Positions 22,832 to 33,928 of a stretch of 64,000 nucleotides of DNA are shown here, piece by piece. The stretch is from Ceratobasidium sp. AG-K (Eukaryota > Basidiomycota > Agaricomycetes > Cantharellales > Ceratobasidiaceae). The stretch lies in the NCBI GenBank assembly GCA_037039685.1, contig JAWNGF010000009.1, positions 310,001 through 374,000 of the forward strand, in the 5' to 3' direction. Every line of letters starts with the position of its first letter. Position 1 is the stretch's first letter. A program made the position numbers and the translations under genes. The notes under the pieces are model-generated. The model saw only the letters and a program-made list of their open reading frames with translations, was not told the origin of the DNA and did no database searches.

Positions 22832-24774
22832 ATGGCGCTTACCGCACGCGCAACGTCACCGCCAACATGGGAGGCGCAGATTGTGCCTACGCTCCGAAAA
22901 CGTGAGCCTTGATCTGCGGTGGGGGGCTTTGCTGATACTTTGCAGGTCTCGAGCATGAGTCGCGGGCGCTGTCCAAACGGATGTCGCAGCCGCCGCCACC
23001 CGAAGACCCCCGTCCGTCGATGGCCCGCTCGACCAGCGACCGCCCGAGCCACATCCCCCGCCCTAGTATGCAGTCGCTGCTGTCCGACGACACACACAAG
23101 ACCCGTCCGCGTACCCATTCCACCCCACGCCCATTCGACAGCGATATTTTGACGCCCGATTCGTCCCGCTCGGCATCTCCCGCCGTGCAAACAACACCCC
23201 GTCCGTCCCGCATTCCCACCCGCCCCCGTGCTGGCTCGCGAGTTCCAGACACGTTTCCCCCCAGCCCCGACCCATCCCCTGATCTCTGGCCAGTACAAGA
23301 GGTTGTTACTAAACTCACGCCGCCTACGCCCGACGCCAACCGCCGCCGCAAGCGAGAAACATTTGTCCCTCCACCTCCGTCGGACAATGACGAGATTTTA
23401 TTTGACGAGCCAGCGCCGTTTGCAACCAACGACCTGGCCCCGAGACCGTCGCTGGACGAGTACGAACATTGGTACCGCGGCGAGGGACGGGGCGGCGGCG
23501 GACGCAACGGCGGCTATGGTGAAATTCGCATCGCAACACGCACAGAGATGCTCGAAATTGCGTCGTTTGGCCATCCGCCGAGTCGGAGCAACTCGCATGG
23601 TCACGGCTTCAACGAACTTGGTTGGCGCACCAAGGCCTATGACGACTCGACAGTCGGCACCCGCTCCATGTGGCATGACGAAAATGCAGAAAACGTCCTG
23701 GACGAGGCTCCGCTCACTGACCTGGACGACGTCGACAGCGACAGCATGTACCATCTCTCCCAAGGGCACACTGTTGATTCGCACCCTGCACGCACATCCC
23801 AGGACCACGAACCGGATCCCGAGCCGGATGGGCCGGCTCCTGTTACCCCCGCTCGTCCGCCGCCTTCGCGCATTGCCCGGGCGACGTCACCACCCAGGGT
23901 CGGCCCTGGCGCATCCACTACCTCGCTTGTTTCAGCCCGATCCGCTCGCTCGCCTACCCCGTCCAAGACCCGCACCCAGGCCTCTAGGGTACAGTCCCCC
24001 AAGGCCAAGTCTCCCGCGCGCGGGACCAATGCCAACGCTACCAAGTCGCCCAAGGCTGGAACGTCCAAGTCTCCGTCACGGGCGGGGACATCCAAGTCTC
24101 CATCCAGAGCTGGGACGTCCAAATCGCCTGCGAGGGCTGGGACGTCGCAACCTACCCCGAGTGGATCGACGCCCAAGTCGCCCAAGACACCCAAAGGTGC
24201 TGCTTCGCCCAAGACACCCTCTCCACGCACCCGAGTCCGAGCCCAGTCGACGCCGCGGACGAAAAGGCTCAGTACGGGTGGGGCAGGAAACCTCGCCGAC
24301 GCCATCCCGCAGATACCCCCGAGCCAACCAGTCCCCGACGACGGCAACTGGGACGATGTTGTACTCCCCACCGTGGCCAGACGAATGCAAGGCGGCGACG
24401 TCGTCATGCTCGAACGCAAGCCACGGGAACAAGTCGAGGAGATTTTACCCCCCGCACCCGGGACGTTTGGGTACCGAGAACGAGAACGAGAAAAGGTGCG
24501 AAAGCAGCCCGAGGTGGAGGAGTTTGGGGCCTGGGATGTCAAGAAGCCCAAGGTGGACAAGGTGCCAGAGCGCAAGATTCCGAGTCCGCCGCCGTTTTCA
24601 GACTATACGCCGGCTCCGCCTGTGGACCCGCCGCGACGGCAGAGTATACGAACTACGCCGCCTGCAGCACAACCCAGCGGAATGGTCATTACCGAGGCGG
24701 AGCTCCGCACGCCGCTACCAGACAAGGGCAAAGACTCGCACGGGGCGGGGTGTTGCAAGTGTGTGGTCATGTAA
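22832..24774 (+). CDS. Disordered Pro/Ser-rich protein with C-terminal CaaX box
   Basis: Not recognised by name. Two exons (22832-22901, 22946-24774) give 632 residues. The first 40 residues contain a short helical stretch (LRKRLEHESRALSKRM); the rest is low-complexity, rich in Pro, Ser, Thr and charged residues. A tandem repeat of the nine-residue unit AGTSKSPSR lies around 24057-24150. The protein ends GCCKCVVM: a CaaX box (CVVM, a Met-ending box predicted to be farnesylated) preceded by extra cysteines as in palmitoylated Ras tails, so attachment to the plasma or an endomembrane is likely. Start ATG 22832 has good context (caccatgg). Confidence 0.78.
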
Positions 24775-24986
24775 CTGTTCATATTCGTTTCCCCATGGCT
24801 CTTACGATACACTGTTCTATTCTCGCTGTCGTTCGTTACGCTCATCTGCCGCTCTTTCGATTTCTCTTCATTTATCTGTGTACATTATTGCTAGTGCGTA
24901 TTTTGCATTCATGGATATACTTTGGACTTCATGAATGTATGTAAGCCGCACGTGAGATTTTCCAACCATCTTGGATTTTGTCGACC

Positions 24987-25853
24987 ATGGCGCATGCGTT
25001 GAGACCTAGACTCGCTCGCGCATGGCGTATTCCTGTCCGAGCGAAGAGCACCACCGCGCAGACGTTTACTCCCCCCGTCGACATTCGACTCGGCGAGACG
25101 CACATTCCGCGGTGTCAATCCCACTTTGAAAACACACTCGCCGGTGATCTGTTGTACCTCACATTCAACCACTCGTCCGTCACGCACCCGCCCTCTCAGT
25201 CCATTCCTCCACAATGGGACATGACCAACCCGTACGCCAAGAACCGTCCCCCGCCTGCCCCCCGTGGTAACCGCCCGCTCCAAGCTGCCGGACTGCCAAC
25301 CACACCTGCGAACCTGCCTACGCTCGAACGTATCATCCTCCACACGATGATCAAAGACGCCATCACCAATAAATCCCAGCTCCTGGGTCCACTCATGGCC
25401 CTCCGTGCCATATCCGGACAAACCCAACGCGGAGGGGGCCAACCCACCCACCACGGCGTCCGCATCATCAAATCCCGCCCGGCCTCGGCAGCTTTCCGAT
25501 TGCGCGAAGGCGTCCCCATTGCCCTCAAAGTCGAACTCCGGGGTCCACAAATGTACGAATTCATCAACACACTCGTCGAGTTTGTCCTCCCGAGGTTGCG
25601 CGAGTTTAGGGGCGTGACGATGCCCCCGGCGAGCGCTGCCAAGTCGAGTCCGAGTGCGATGGCGGGTGTGGTGGCGTTTGGACTCCCGAAAGAGGCGTTT
25701 GCGCTGTTTCCCCAGCTCGAGGTGAATTTGGATTCGTATCCGAGGATGTGTGGGATGCATGTCCAGTTTGTTACGAATTTACGTGGGAGGGATGCGCAGG
25801 CTAGGGCAAGGGCGTTGATTTCGGGGTTTCAGATTCCGTTTGTGAGGGCGTAG
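24987..25853 (+). CDS. MRPL7: Mitochondrial large-subunit ribosomal protein uL5m
   Basis: Intronless, 288 residues. The N-terminus MAHALRPRLARAWRIPVRAK is a typical Arg-rich mitochondrial presequence. The uL5 fold shows PTLERIILHTMIKDAITNK, GVRIIKSRPASAAFRLREG, VALKVELRG-type and MYEFINTLVEFVLPRLREF, then the C-terminal VAFGLPKEAFALFPQLE and GMHVQFVTNL. ATG 24987 is the first true Met; the open frame upstream starts at a TTG. No frameshift. Confidence 0.92.
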   Translation: MAHALRPRLARAWRIPVRAKSTTAQTFTPPVDIRLGETHIPRCQSHFENTLAGDLLYLTFNHSSVTHPPSQSIPPQWDMTNPYAKNRPPPAPRGNRPLQAAGLPTTPANLPTLERIILHTMIKDAITNKSQLLGPLMALRAISGQTQRGGGQPTHHGVRIIKSRPASAAFRLREGVPIALKVELRGPQMYEFINTLVEFVLPRLREFRGVTMPPASAAKSSPSAMAGVVAFGLPKEAFALFPQLEVNLDSYPRMCGMHVQFVTNLRGRDAQARARALISGFQIPFVRA

Positions 25854-25979
25854 AATGTTTTTGTGAATGTTAATTTCGTGCATACATCGTCCAGTCTTTT
25901 GTTGTTGTGGAAATAAAGTGATTGAAGCGCTGGGATTAGGTAACCAAAATTTGAGGCTCATTTCCTGTACTCGACCGCT

Positions 25980-27365
25980 ATGCCTACCTTGATCGACTCG
26001 CATGTTAGCGTAAAGCAGGCCAAGTTGGCTATTGACGCTCTGCTCAAGCACAATGAAAAGTTCCAGGCCGAAAAGGAGGAGAGCGATTTGCTTGGAGCAA
26101 AGGAGGAGGTCGTGTGGTTGGGCGTGACGGTCAAGAAAGTACATCCCGAAAAGAAGCTCAAGCCGTTTAGCATGTGAGTCCTGTCTGGCAAGCTAACCAG
26201 CTACTAATTCTTCTGCAGCCCCCTCGCCCGCCCGATCATCGACCCCCGCACGACCTCGATATGTCTTATTACCAAGGACCCGCAACGAGAGTACAAGGAC
26301 CTCCTCGCGGCCCAAAACGTCAAGTTTGTCTCGCGCGTGGTGGGTGTGACGAAGCTCAAGGGCAAGTTCAAGCCGTTCGAGGCTCGGCGGCAGCTTATGA
26401 ACGATCATGGGATGTTCTTGGCCGACGAGCGGGTCGTACCGCTTATGCCCAAGTTGTTGGGCAAGGTGTTTTTGAAGGCTAAAAAGTGAGTCGGGTTTCG
26501 AGCTGTCAAGATGGTGTTGACGGTTTGGCAGGCAACCTATACCTGTGAATTTGTTGAAGAAGGATGTCAAGGCCGAGCTGGAGCGTGCTGTGTCGTCGAC
26601 GTACATGCACCAGAACCAGGGAACCCAGACGTGCGTACTCCTTAGTTGCGTGTGGCAGCCACTAAATTTATTTGACAGGTCTATCAAAATTGCGCCTACG
26701 TCATTCACCGCCGCCCAAGTGCTCGAGAACCTGACGACTGCGCTACCGAGTATCGTCAAGCATATCAAGGGAGGATGGGAGAATGTGCAGAGCTTGCATA
26801 TCAAGACGAGCGCGAGTGTGGCGTTGCCGATTTGGTCGTGCGATCTTGGTTCGGGGAGGGTGGGCGATGGGCGGGGCTTGTAGGTGTGAGTGAGGAGAGC
26901 GAGAGCGAGGGGGTAGCGGGAGGAAGAAGTAGAGGAGGAAGGAGGAGGCTGCGCCGGTGCAGAAGGGCAAGAAGCGAGCTGCTGCGAGTGAGCCTGCTAC
27001 GGCGAGTAAAAAGGCCAAGGCGGGGCCGGTCGAGGCTGCTCCATCCAAGGCGAAGCTGGCAAGCCATCCAAGGTTGTGGTCGAGCTACCATCGAAAGTCC
27101 CCACTATTGCGCCCTCAAAGCCTGTCGCGCCTGTATCGAAAAAGGCGAAAAGGCGATACCGCAGACACCGATTGTCGAAGAGTCGAGCTCAGAGGAGGAG
27201 CCCGAACCTGCGCCCGCACCCAAACCCAAGGCAAAACCTGCACCCGAGGCAAAGAAAAAGGCGGCGAGCGGGATTGAACAGAAAAAGGCCAAAATACTCG
27301 CAGCCAAGGGGCTTGCACGAGGAGGCTCCAAGGCTGGAATCGTGGGCAAAAAGGTTTCTCGGTAG
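25980..27365 (+). CDS. Ribosomal L1-domain ribosome-biogenesis protein (Cic1/Utp30/RSL1D1-like), tail frameshifted
   Basis: Four exons. The L1 fold is clear and in one frame: KQAKLAIDALLKHN, VVWLGVTVKK, IPLARPIIDP-type, ICLITKDPQREYKDLL, RVVGVTKLKGKFKPFEARR, FLADERVVPLMPKLLGK, QPIPVNLLK, QTSIKIAPTSFTAAQVLENL, VKHIKGGWENVQSLHIKTS, LPIWSC. Such proteins act in the nucleolus in 60S/90S maturation. After about 26840 the Glu/Lys-rich tail is split over all three frames (GEGGRWAGLV, EEVEEE, EAAPVQKGKKRAAAS, KVVVELPSKVPTIAPSKP, KAIPQTPIVEESS), ending GGSKAGIVGKKVSR at 27365. At least four small indels in G and A runs are needed to read through. A premature stop at 26881 would otherwise truncate it. 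Confidence 0.8.
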
Positions 27366-27510
27366 CTGGAATCTCTCTTGTTTATATGCGTGTAAAGCTA
27401 TTGGAGGTTATTAGGTCATCTTACCGTTCGCGTCGCGTTCGTGATTTGGAGTGATGACTTGCGCGTCAATCAAACGATCTGATCGCTCCATCGGATCACT
27501 GGAGCACGCA

Positions 27511-27518
27511 TATATAAA
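27511..27518 (+). promoter_or_regulatory. TATA box of cyclophilin gene
   Basis: tatataaa, 55-62 bases upstream of ATG 27573, an expected position for a strong fungal promoter. Confidence 0.6.
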
Positions 27519-27572
27519 GGTGACCACGACCTGTGGACTTCATTTTCGCACTTGCCTCATCTACCATCCACT

Positions 27573-28239
27573 ATGACCCACGTTTACTTTGACATCACCA
27601 TCGGCGGCGAGCCTTCGGGCAGGATCGTTATGAAACTCTATGATGGTCTCCCCACGACTACCGAGAATTTCCGCGCATTGTGCACGGGCGAGAAAGGCGT
27701 TGGTTCTCAAGGCAGGCCCTTGCACTACCAGGGCAGCGGTTTCCACCGTGTGATCCCAAAGTACGTGACCTCTTTGTATTGGAGTACTTGGCTAATTACA
27801 CCCCAAATAGATTCATGCTCCAGGGTGGTATGTATATTCTAATTTCATTGTATCTAGTGAGATCTGAACGTTCCCCTAGGTGACTTTACACTCGGTAACG
27901 GACGCGGCGGAGAGTCCATTTATGGCAGCAAGTTTGCGGACGAAGGCTTTCCGCATAAGCACACCAAGCCTGGTCTCCTTTCGATGGCCAACGCAGGCCC
28001 CAACACTAATGGTTCGCAGTTCTTTATCACCACCGTGCCGACACCCCACCTCGATGGCAAACACGTCGTCTTTGGCGAGGTCGTCGAAGGCATGGAAGTC
28101 GGCAAGTTACGAATGGAATAATTCAGTCGCCGTCATATTAACCACATTGTACATAGTTAAAGCGATCGAGGCGAACCCAACAACCTCGGGCGATAAGCCC
28201 ATTAAACCTGTCGTGATTGCCAGGAGTGGTCAGCTCTAG
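27573..28239 (+). CDS. CPR1: Cyclophilin A-type peptidyl-prolyl cis-trans isomerase
   Basis: Four exons give 169 residues, the usual single-domain length, probably cytosolic. Active-site residues are present: FHRVIPKFMLQGGDF (Arg, Phe, Gln), [15 protein letters not shown] (Asn, Gln, Phe), [16 protein letters not shown] (Leu, His). Exon 2 is only 17 bases. The last intron (28102-28156) begins GCAAGT and ends TAG, so it is a GC-AG intron; splicing there restores the conserved EVVKAIE. TATA box at 27511. Confidence 0.93.
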
Positions 28240-28434
28240 GGGATTGATCGTGTAAGATATTTGAATGCATTTTTTGTGAATACAATCTTGTCGTCAAGGC
28301 CTAGAAAGTTGTAAAGTCGACTTGCGACTGTTCCCTTGCCGGCTGGAGGGGGTGGCTGTGCTGTTGCTTAGCGCTGTGTCCACGGACTGTCGCGTTATCC
28401 ACCTGGCGACCCAGACCCAACGTCGACCGTCACG

Positions 28435-30094
28435 ATGTCTTCTCCTGCGACGCAACCGGTAGAGCCTCCCGCGGTGGCCGACACCGAGAAAAAAGCAGTG
28501 CCTGCAGCGCGCAAGAAGCGCAACATCAAAGCGCTCCAGCTCAATGTCGAACCTGCCAGTGCACCGGCTCCCGCACCTCCACTTCAGCTCGCAGGCGCGA
28601 CTCGAACCAAGGCACCTGGGGCAGCCGGCGCCAAACCTGCGGGAAAACGCAAGCCGCCAAAGATGGACTTGGGCAAATCCAAAGGCCCTGTTCCCGACGA
28701 CGGCAAGAAGCAGGACCATGGTCTTTTGACTGTCGAAGGAGGCCCCAGTGGGCGGAGCGCATCGGCCAAGCGCACGAGCTACCACTCGAAGCTTACGGAG
28801 CAACTCGCCAACCTCGACATTGGCTCCGAGACCAAACTGGACCTCAAGCTCGAAGACCTGGAAGAGTTTAGGGAACTGGGCGCGGGCAACGGGGGCACCG
28901 TCAAGCTCGTAAACCATTTGCCAACGCAGACCACCATGGCAAAGAAGGCGAGTCATCACGGGTTCTAGCTCTAAACACGGCTTACGCATACCTCTAGGTC
29001 GTCTTTATTGATGCGAAGCCAGCAGTTCGCAAACAGATTCTCCGCGAGTTGCAAATCATGCACGACTGCCATTCAGACTACATCATCTCGTTCTATGGCG
29101 CATTTGTGGCTGATCCTCATATTCACATTTGCATGGAGTACATGGACAAGGGCTCGCTGGACGGGATTTACAAGAAGCACGGTCCCATTGACATTCAGGT
29201 CGTGGGCAAGATTGCTATTGCTGTACTCGAGGGACTCACGTATTTGTACGACGTTCACCGCATCATCCACCGTGGTATGTCTTGTTTCCTCCTTTATCTT
29301 ATCCAGCTAACTCGAGACCAGACATCAAGCCTTCCAACATCCTATTCAACTCGAAAGGGGAAATCAAAATCTGTGATTTCGGTGTCTCTGGAGAGCTCAT
29401 CAACTCGATTGCTGATACCTTTGTTGGTACCAGCACATACATGAGCGTAAGCACCTGATTTATTTCGTGGCGCCTGTCCTGACAGACCCTTAGCCTGAAC
29501 GAATTCAAGGGGCTCAATATACTGTCAAATCCGACGTGTGGTCACTGGGAATCTCACTCATCGAGCTTGCGCTGGGTCACTTCCCATTCGCAGAGTCTTC
29601 CGACGACGACTCTGACTTGTCTGACCTGGCTGAACTTGACGAGAACGTCCCTGGTTCAAACCCTGTTGATTTGTCTAGTCTCCCGCCAAGTCGAAACAAG
29701 AAGCCTAAAAAGGTGAGTTTTTAGTACATTTGTCTGACTCAGACGCCTAACCCCGCGTTTTTCTAGCCTGCAACGAAAAAAGACAAGCGCAAGTCCAAGG
29801 GCGTGTCATTACAGGGCGGAGCTATGACAATGTCCATTCTCGAGCTCCTGCAACATATCGTAAACGAACCCGCGCCAAGACTACAACCTGAAGGCAAATA
29901 TCCAGCGTTGGCTATAGAATTCGTCGACGCGTGTGTGCTAAAGGACCCTGAAGCACGACCAACGCCAAAAGATTTGCTGGTGAGTGTACTGTATCGTGGC
30001 CAAGCCCTAAGCTAACTCGGCACAGAACCACCCGTGGGTCGCAGAGTCCAGGACGAACTCGGTAGATTTGGTCATCTGGGCGTCCATCGTCTAA
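28435..30094 (+). CDS. STE7: STE7/Fuz7-type MAP kinase kinase
   Basis: Six exons give 471 residues in one frame. The N-terminus has a MAPK docking motif ([10 protein letters not shown]). Kinase motifs: glycine loop [13 protein letters not shown], Lys in [32 protein letters not shown], activation loop [19 protein letters not shown] with the MEK-type Ser/Thr pair, SPERIQG, and [28 protein letters not shown] and a Lys-rich insert follow, then HPWVAES. In fungi this class relays pheromone and filamentation signals to Fus3/Kss1-type MAPKs. Intron 1 starts GCGAGT (GC-AG type) directly after MAKK. Confidence 0.92.
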
Positions 30095-31113
30095 ACCTAA
30101 CTCCCTTGATTTATCCTAAATACGGACCCTACCACAACTAACTGTATGCTCTGTGCTCGTATCTGCTTTCGTTTCTCTCCGGCTTCTTTCTGCCCGACTT
30201 GACATGTTTACCTCTGCGCGAGTGGGTGCTGGTCTATTGCTTGTACTGTAGAGTTTCGCACGTCCCTTTTGAAGTCAATCCGTTATAAACGACTTGTTCG
30301 GCGTGATTGACGCTCGTTCGGGAGCTTTTGAAGGGTTCCACGACCGGTCGCTCGTTGGGACCAAGGTACGCCTCGGTCGACTTGCTGGCGTTGGCGCCCA
30401 ATTTCCTTCGAAATGAGATCGAACATCTTTGATGCCTTGTGCTACCCAGTGATTTATCATCACTCTCCAATTTTTGATGCGATCTGGGGTACCAAGACAT
30501 CTCATCACGAGAAGACCTAAGCTCTTATTGCGGGCGCAACTTGTCAATCCCGGTGATTTCGAGAATGCAGCCAGTGGTATGTGCCTCACTCCTTAGTCTC
30601 ATTGCTGTACCCCAGTACTGACTCATAAGCCCGCAGAGGGCTGATGGCTATGAAATGTTTTCCCAAAGTGTACACAAACTCCCTTTTTAGGATATATTGC
30701 TATGTTGACACGCCCACTGCTCTAGCGCTCTTGTCTGCCGTGCCTGAGCCCGAACTTTGTATGCGCCCTGAACCATCTCCGAGCGCCCGCCAGCCAAGAA
30801 AGGAGGATCAACTAAATCTGTGGGCACCTCGGACTTCAGCCCCTACTGTTGCGCTGGAGGGGGAGTCTTGACTGCTTCGCGTGTAACCGGGTGATCAGTG
30901 ATGCTGGGGACCACACGTTCAAGAACAGCATGCATACCTCCAAACCAGTGTCCGAGTATCCCGTGCTGAACCAATTCCGTCGACTTGACGTCAGTTCGCT
31001 CCGCAAGCACAGCCTGAACCTTGATACAATACTACTCGGCAGCGGGAGACGAGCAATATAAGGCGCTGAATACATCATACATCCTCACTTGCCTCTCATC
31101 TCTTACAATCGCC
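30095..31113. other. Intergenic, upstream of LURP-one-like gene A
   Basis: No gene supported. Parts from about 30535 resemble sequence from about 32295 upstream of gene B, so the duplicated unit may include this region. Confidence 0.4.
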
Positions 31114-31959
31114 ATGGGTTCCTCTGCATCAACTGTCCAGTTCTCTCCCCTCGTACCACAAAACCCTCCAGTGGGCGCCATGCCCATGTATGCCCAGAAT
31201 CACGAGCTCACGCTCAAGTTGCGCGAGAAGAAGATGTCGCTATCAGGCGATTCGTTCGATATCACGGATACACAGGGGCGAATCTACTTCAAGGTGGAAG
31301 GCAACGCATTCCACATTCGAGAGAAGAAAAGTAGGTCGGGTGTCTGAATTCCTTTGGATGCAGGACTGAAGGTTGGACTAGCGTTAACGCAAGCGGATGG
31401 AAAGCCAATCCTCAATATCCAGAGCAAGCTGTGGTCGCTTCATTATCAATACCTTGTATACAATGCTCTCGAGTCGACCGAGTCGGAGCCGTTGTTTACT
31501 ATCAAGTCTCATTTCTCGGTGTCAGGCGCCAAGATGTGGGTACAAATCTAGAGATAGGTTAGGGTTGTATTTGACGCGGGTGTTTGCATACAGAGACGTC
31601 GAATGCAAGAATGCGGCCGACGGTCGACCCATCAAGTTTGATTTGCGCGGTTCGTTCTTTGACCGGAACGCAGAGGTGACTATGGACGGGCAACCTGTCG
31701 CGCGAATTTCAAGGCAGTTTTTGAACTCTGGTACGTGCAACCGACTCGCACACTTGTCTACATCTAATATCCATGGATTATAGGCGAACTACTCCTCGGT
31801 CAGCAGACTTACTTCTTGACCATTGCACCAGGTGGTGAGTGAATTGCCCTGCTCTGCTCGCTTGCTACCAACCAAGGTCTTCCGTATTTAACAGTCGACG
31901 CTGCTATGATGGTTGCGCTGTGTATATGCATGGATGAAAAACGAAACGAACAATGCTAA
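30895..31959 (+). repeat. Tandem duplication unit 1 (LURP-one-like gene A and promoter)
   Basis: Resembles 32860-33928 over promoter, exons and introns; exon lengths are identical for exons 1-4 (217, 154, 137, 51 bases). Confidence 0.8.
31114..31959 (+). CDS. LURP-one-related (LOR, tubby C-terminal-like fold) protein A
   Basis: Five exons give 207 residues. LOR features: N-terminal MYAQNHELTLKLREKKMSLS, the core strand GDSFDITDTQGRIYFKVEGN, DGKPILNIQSKLWSLHYQYL, SEPLFTIKSHFS, DLRGSFFDRNAEVTMDG and C-terminal FLTIAPGVDAAMMVALCICM. The family forms a 12-strand barrel with a central helix; proposed roles include membrane lipid or scramblase-like functions, but the biochemical role is unclear. 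A degraded TATA (aatataagg) lies near 31056. The intron 1 acceptor was taken as ggactag because gene B has no other usable one. Confidence 0.82.
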
Positions 31960-33085
31960 CCCGCTTCCGACCGGTGGAATGATGTCCTGGGACCTCCTTA
32001 GTAGTCAATTGAGCTCAAAATATTCGAAAGGGGTCCCTCTACAATATTCCGTGACACTGCAAGGTGAAATGGTGAATCTCTACAGCCTCGATTTTTTTCC
32101 AGCCCTCTTTCTCGCCTCTGTAACCCGCACACGATTTTTATTTGCTTCTTCCCGCATCGGGATTATCTCACCGAATAGTATAGCCTTTGTATGTATGTAC
32201 GCCAAATAGAAACAAGGCAATACTTGGTTCCATGTCCGTTTTGCACTTAATTCTCCTGTGTCCCAGTGTAGTTTATTGTGAGTAAGGCTCGCCGCTCCCG
32301 GTAATTTCGAGGATGTAATAAGAGCGGCGTGCGGTCCATGCTTGGTTTCAGTGCTATAGCTTGATACCGACTTGTAAAGTTATCAGGGTCAATACCGCGA
32401 AAGACGGATGAACTCCCTTTTAGGGGTTGTGTGCCGGTCTGATAGAGGTTCAGTGCGCTAGCTCTCCTCATGCTTAATGTTATGTGTGGGATCCGATGCG
32501 TCCCGAACCTGATCCCCGAGCGCCCAGCGAGAACGAGAATGATAACCCAGCCTCCAGGGCTTGGGGTGGAGATGGAAAAAATACCAATATATGCTGTGGA
32601 AATACTTTAAGGGATCTTGACCGGGGATCCACATGAATCACTTGATGTGATATACGGCAAGATCTGGCCCCGACCGGAGGACAAAACGTGTTGCGAATGG
32701 CCGCAAGAAAGTACCCGATGCGCTATGCGCAGGCGGAACGTCGTCGGAAGGGAATGCTAGGGATGGGTTCACACGAGTGATGTATGGAAATAAATCTGTG
32801 AGCACTCCGCGGTTCAGTCTTTATTATCACGCTTTATGGAGAGGAGTCTCGATCAACAATGCTGAGGAACGCATGTTCGACGACAGTATGTATGACCCCT
32901 AAACCAGTCGTCGAGTATCCCATGGAGCAATCCTGTCGGCCTGATGTCAATTCACTCCGCAAGCACAGCATGTCCCTGATAGGGGTGATTCTTAATTCAA
33001 CACTGCTCGGGAGCGGGGGGATCATCTATATAAACTACCGAATACATCATCGGATCTCGTCTACCTCTCATCTCTTGCTATCACC
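31960..33085. other. Intergenic between LOR genes
   Basis: No independent gene seen. The 3' half is the promoter part of duplication unit 2. Confidence 0.4.
33027..33034 (+). promoter_or_regulatory. TATA box of LOR gene B
   Basis: tatataaa 52-59 bases upstream of ATG 33086. The matching place in gene A is degraded to aatataag. Confidence 0.55.
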
Positions 33086-33928
33086 ATGGGTTCCTCCGGG
33101 TCTACTGTTCAGTTCTCTCCCCTTGTACCACAAAACCCTCCATTGGGCGTCATGCCCATGTATGCCCAGAATCACGAGGTCACGCTCAAGTTACGCGAGA
33201 AGCGAATGTCGCTATCAGGCGACTCGTTCGACATCACGGACGCACAGGGACGAACCTACTTCAAGGTAGAAGGCAACGCGTTTCATATCCGAGACAAGAA
33301 AAGTAGGTCGGACGTTTGAATATTGTTGAATGCAAGACTGATGGTTGGACTAGCGTTGAAACAAGCGGACGGGAAGCCTATATTTAACATCCAGAACAAG
33401 CTGCTGTCGATTCATCATCAGTACCTTGTATACAATGCGAACCAGTCAACCGAGTCGGAGCCGTTGTTTACTATCAAGTCGCATTTCTCAATGACGGGCG
33501 CCAAGATGTGAGTATAAATCCAGGGGTAACCCAAGGCTTCATTTAACACAGCTATTGCATGCAGAGATGTCGGATTCACTAATGCCGCTGATGGTCGGCA
33601 CTGTGTGTTTGATTTACGGGGCTCGTTCTTTGACAGAAGCGCGGAGGTGACAGTGGATGGGCAGCCTGTCGCGCGGATTTCCCGACAGTTTTTGAATTCT
33701 GGTTCGTGAGGCTGAGCTGTGCATTAGTTGATATCTGATGCATACGGAATTGTAGGCGAAATTCTCTTCGATCAGCAGACTTATTACTTGACCATTGCGC
33801 CAGGTGGTAAGTAACTTGTCTTGCTCTACTCTTTTGATACTGACGAACGTTTTCCATCTCTATCAGTTGACGCTGCTATGATGGTTGCGCTGTGCGTATG
33901 CATGGATGAAAAACAAAACGAGAAATAA
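33086..33928 (+). CDS. LURP-one-related (LOR) protein B
   Basis: Five exons give 206 residues, a tandem paralogue of gene A. Same landmarks: MYAQNHEVTLKLREKRMSLS, GDSFDITDAQGRTYFKVEGN, DGKPIFNIQNKLLSIHHQYL, SEPLFTIKSHFSM, DLRGSFFDRSAEVTVDG, YLTIAPG and VDAAMMVALCVCM. The reading frame is intact and most changes are conservative, so both copies appear to be maintained. It keeps a strong TATA box that gene A lacks, hinting at different expression. Confidence 0.82.

Larger units (their letters stand above)
32860..33928 (+). repeat. Tandem duplication unit 2 (LURP-one-like gene B and promoter)
   Basis: Partner of 30895-31959. Shared promoter blocks include ctccgcaagcacagc (near 32955 and 31000). 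Confidence 0.8.
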
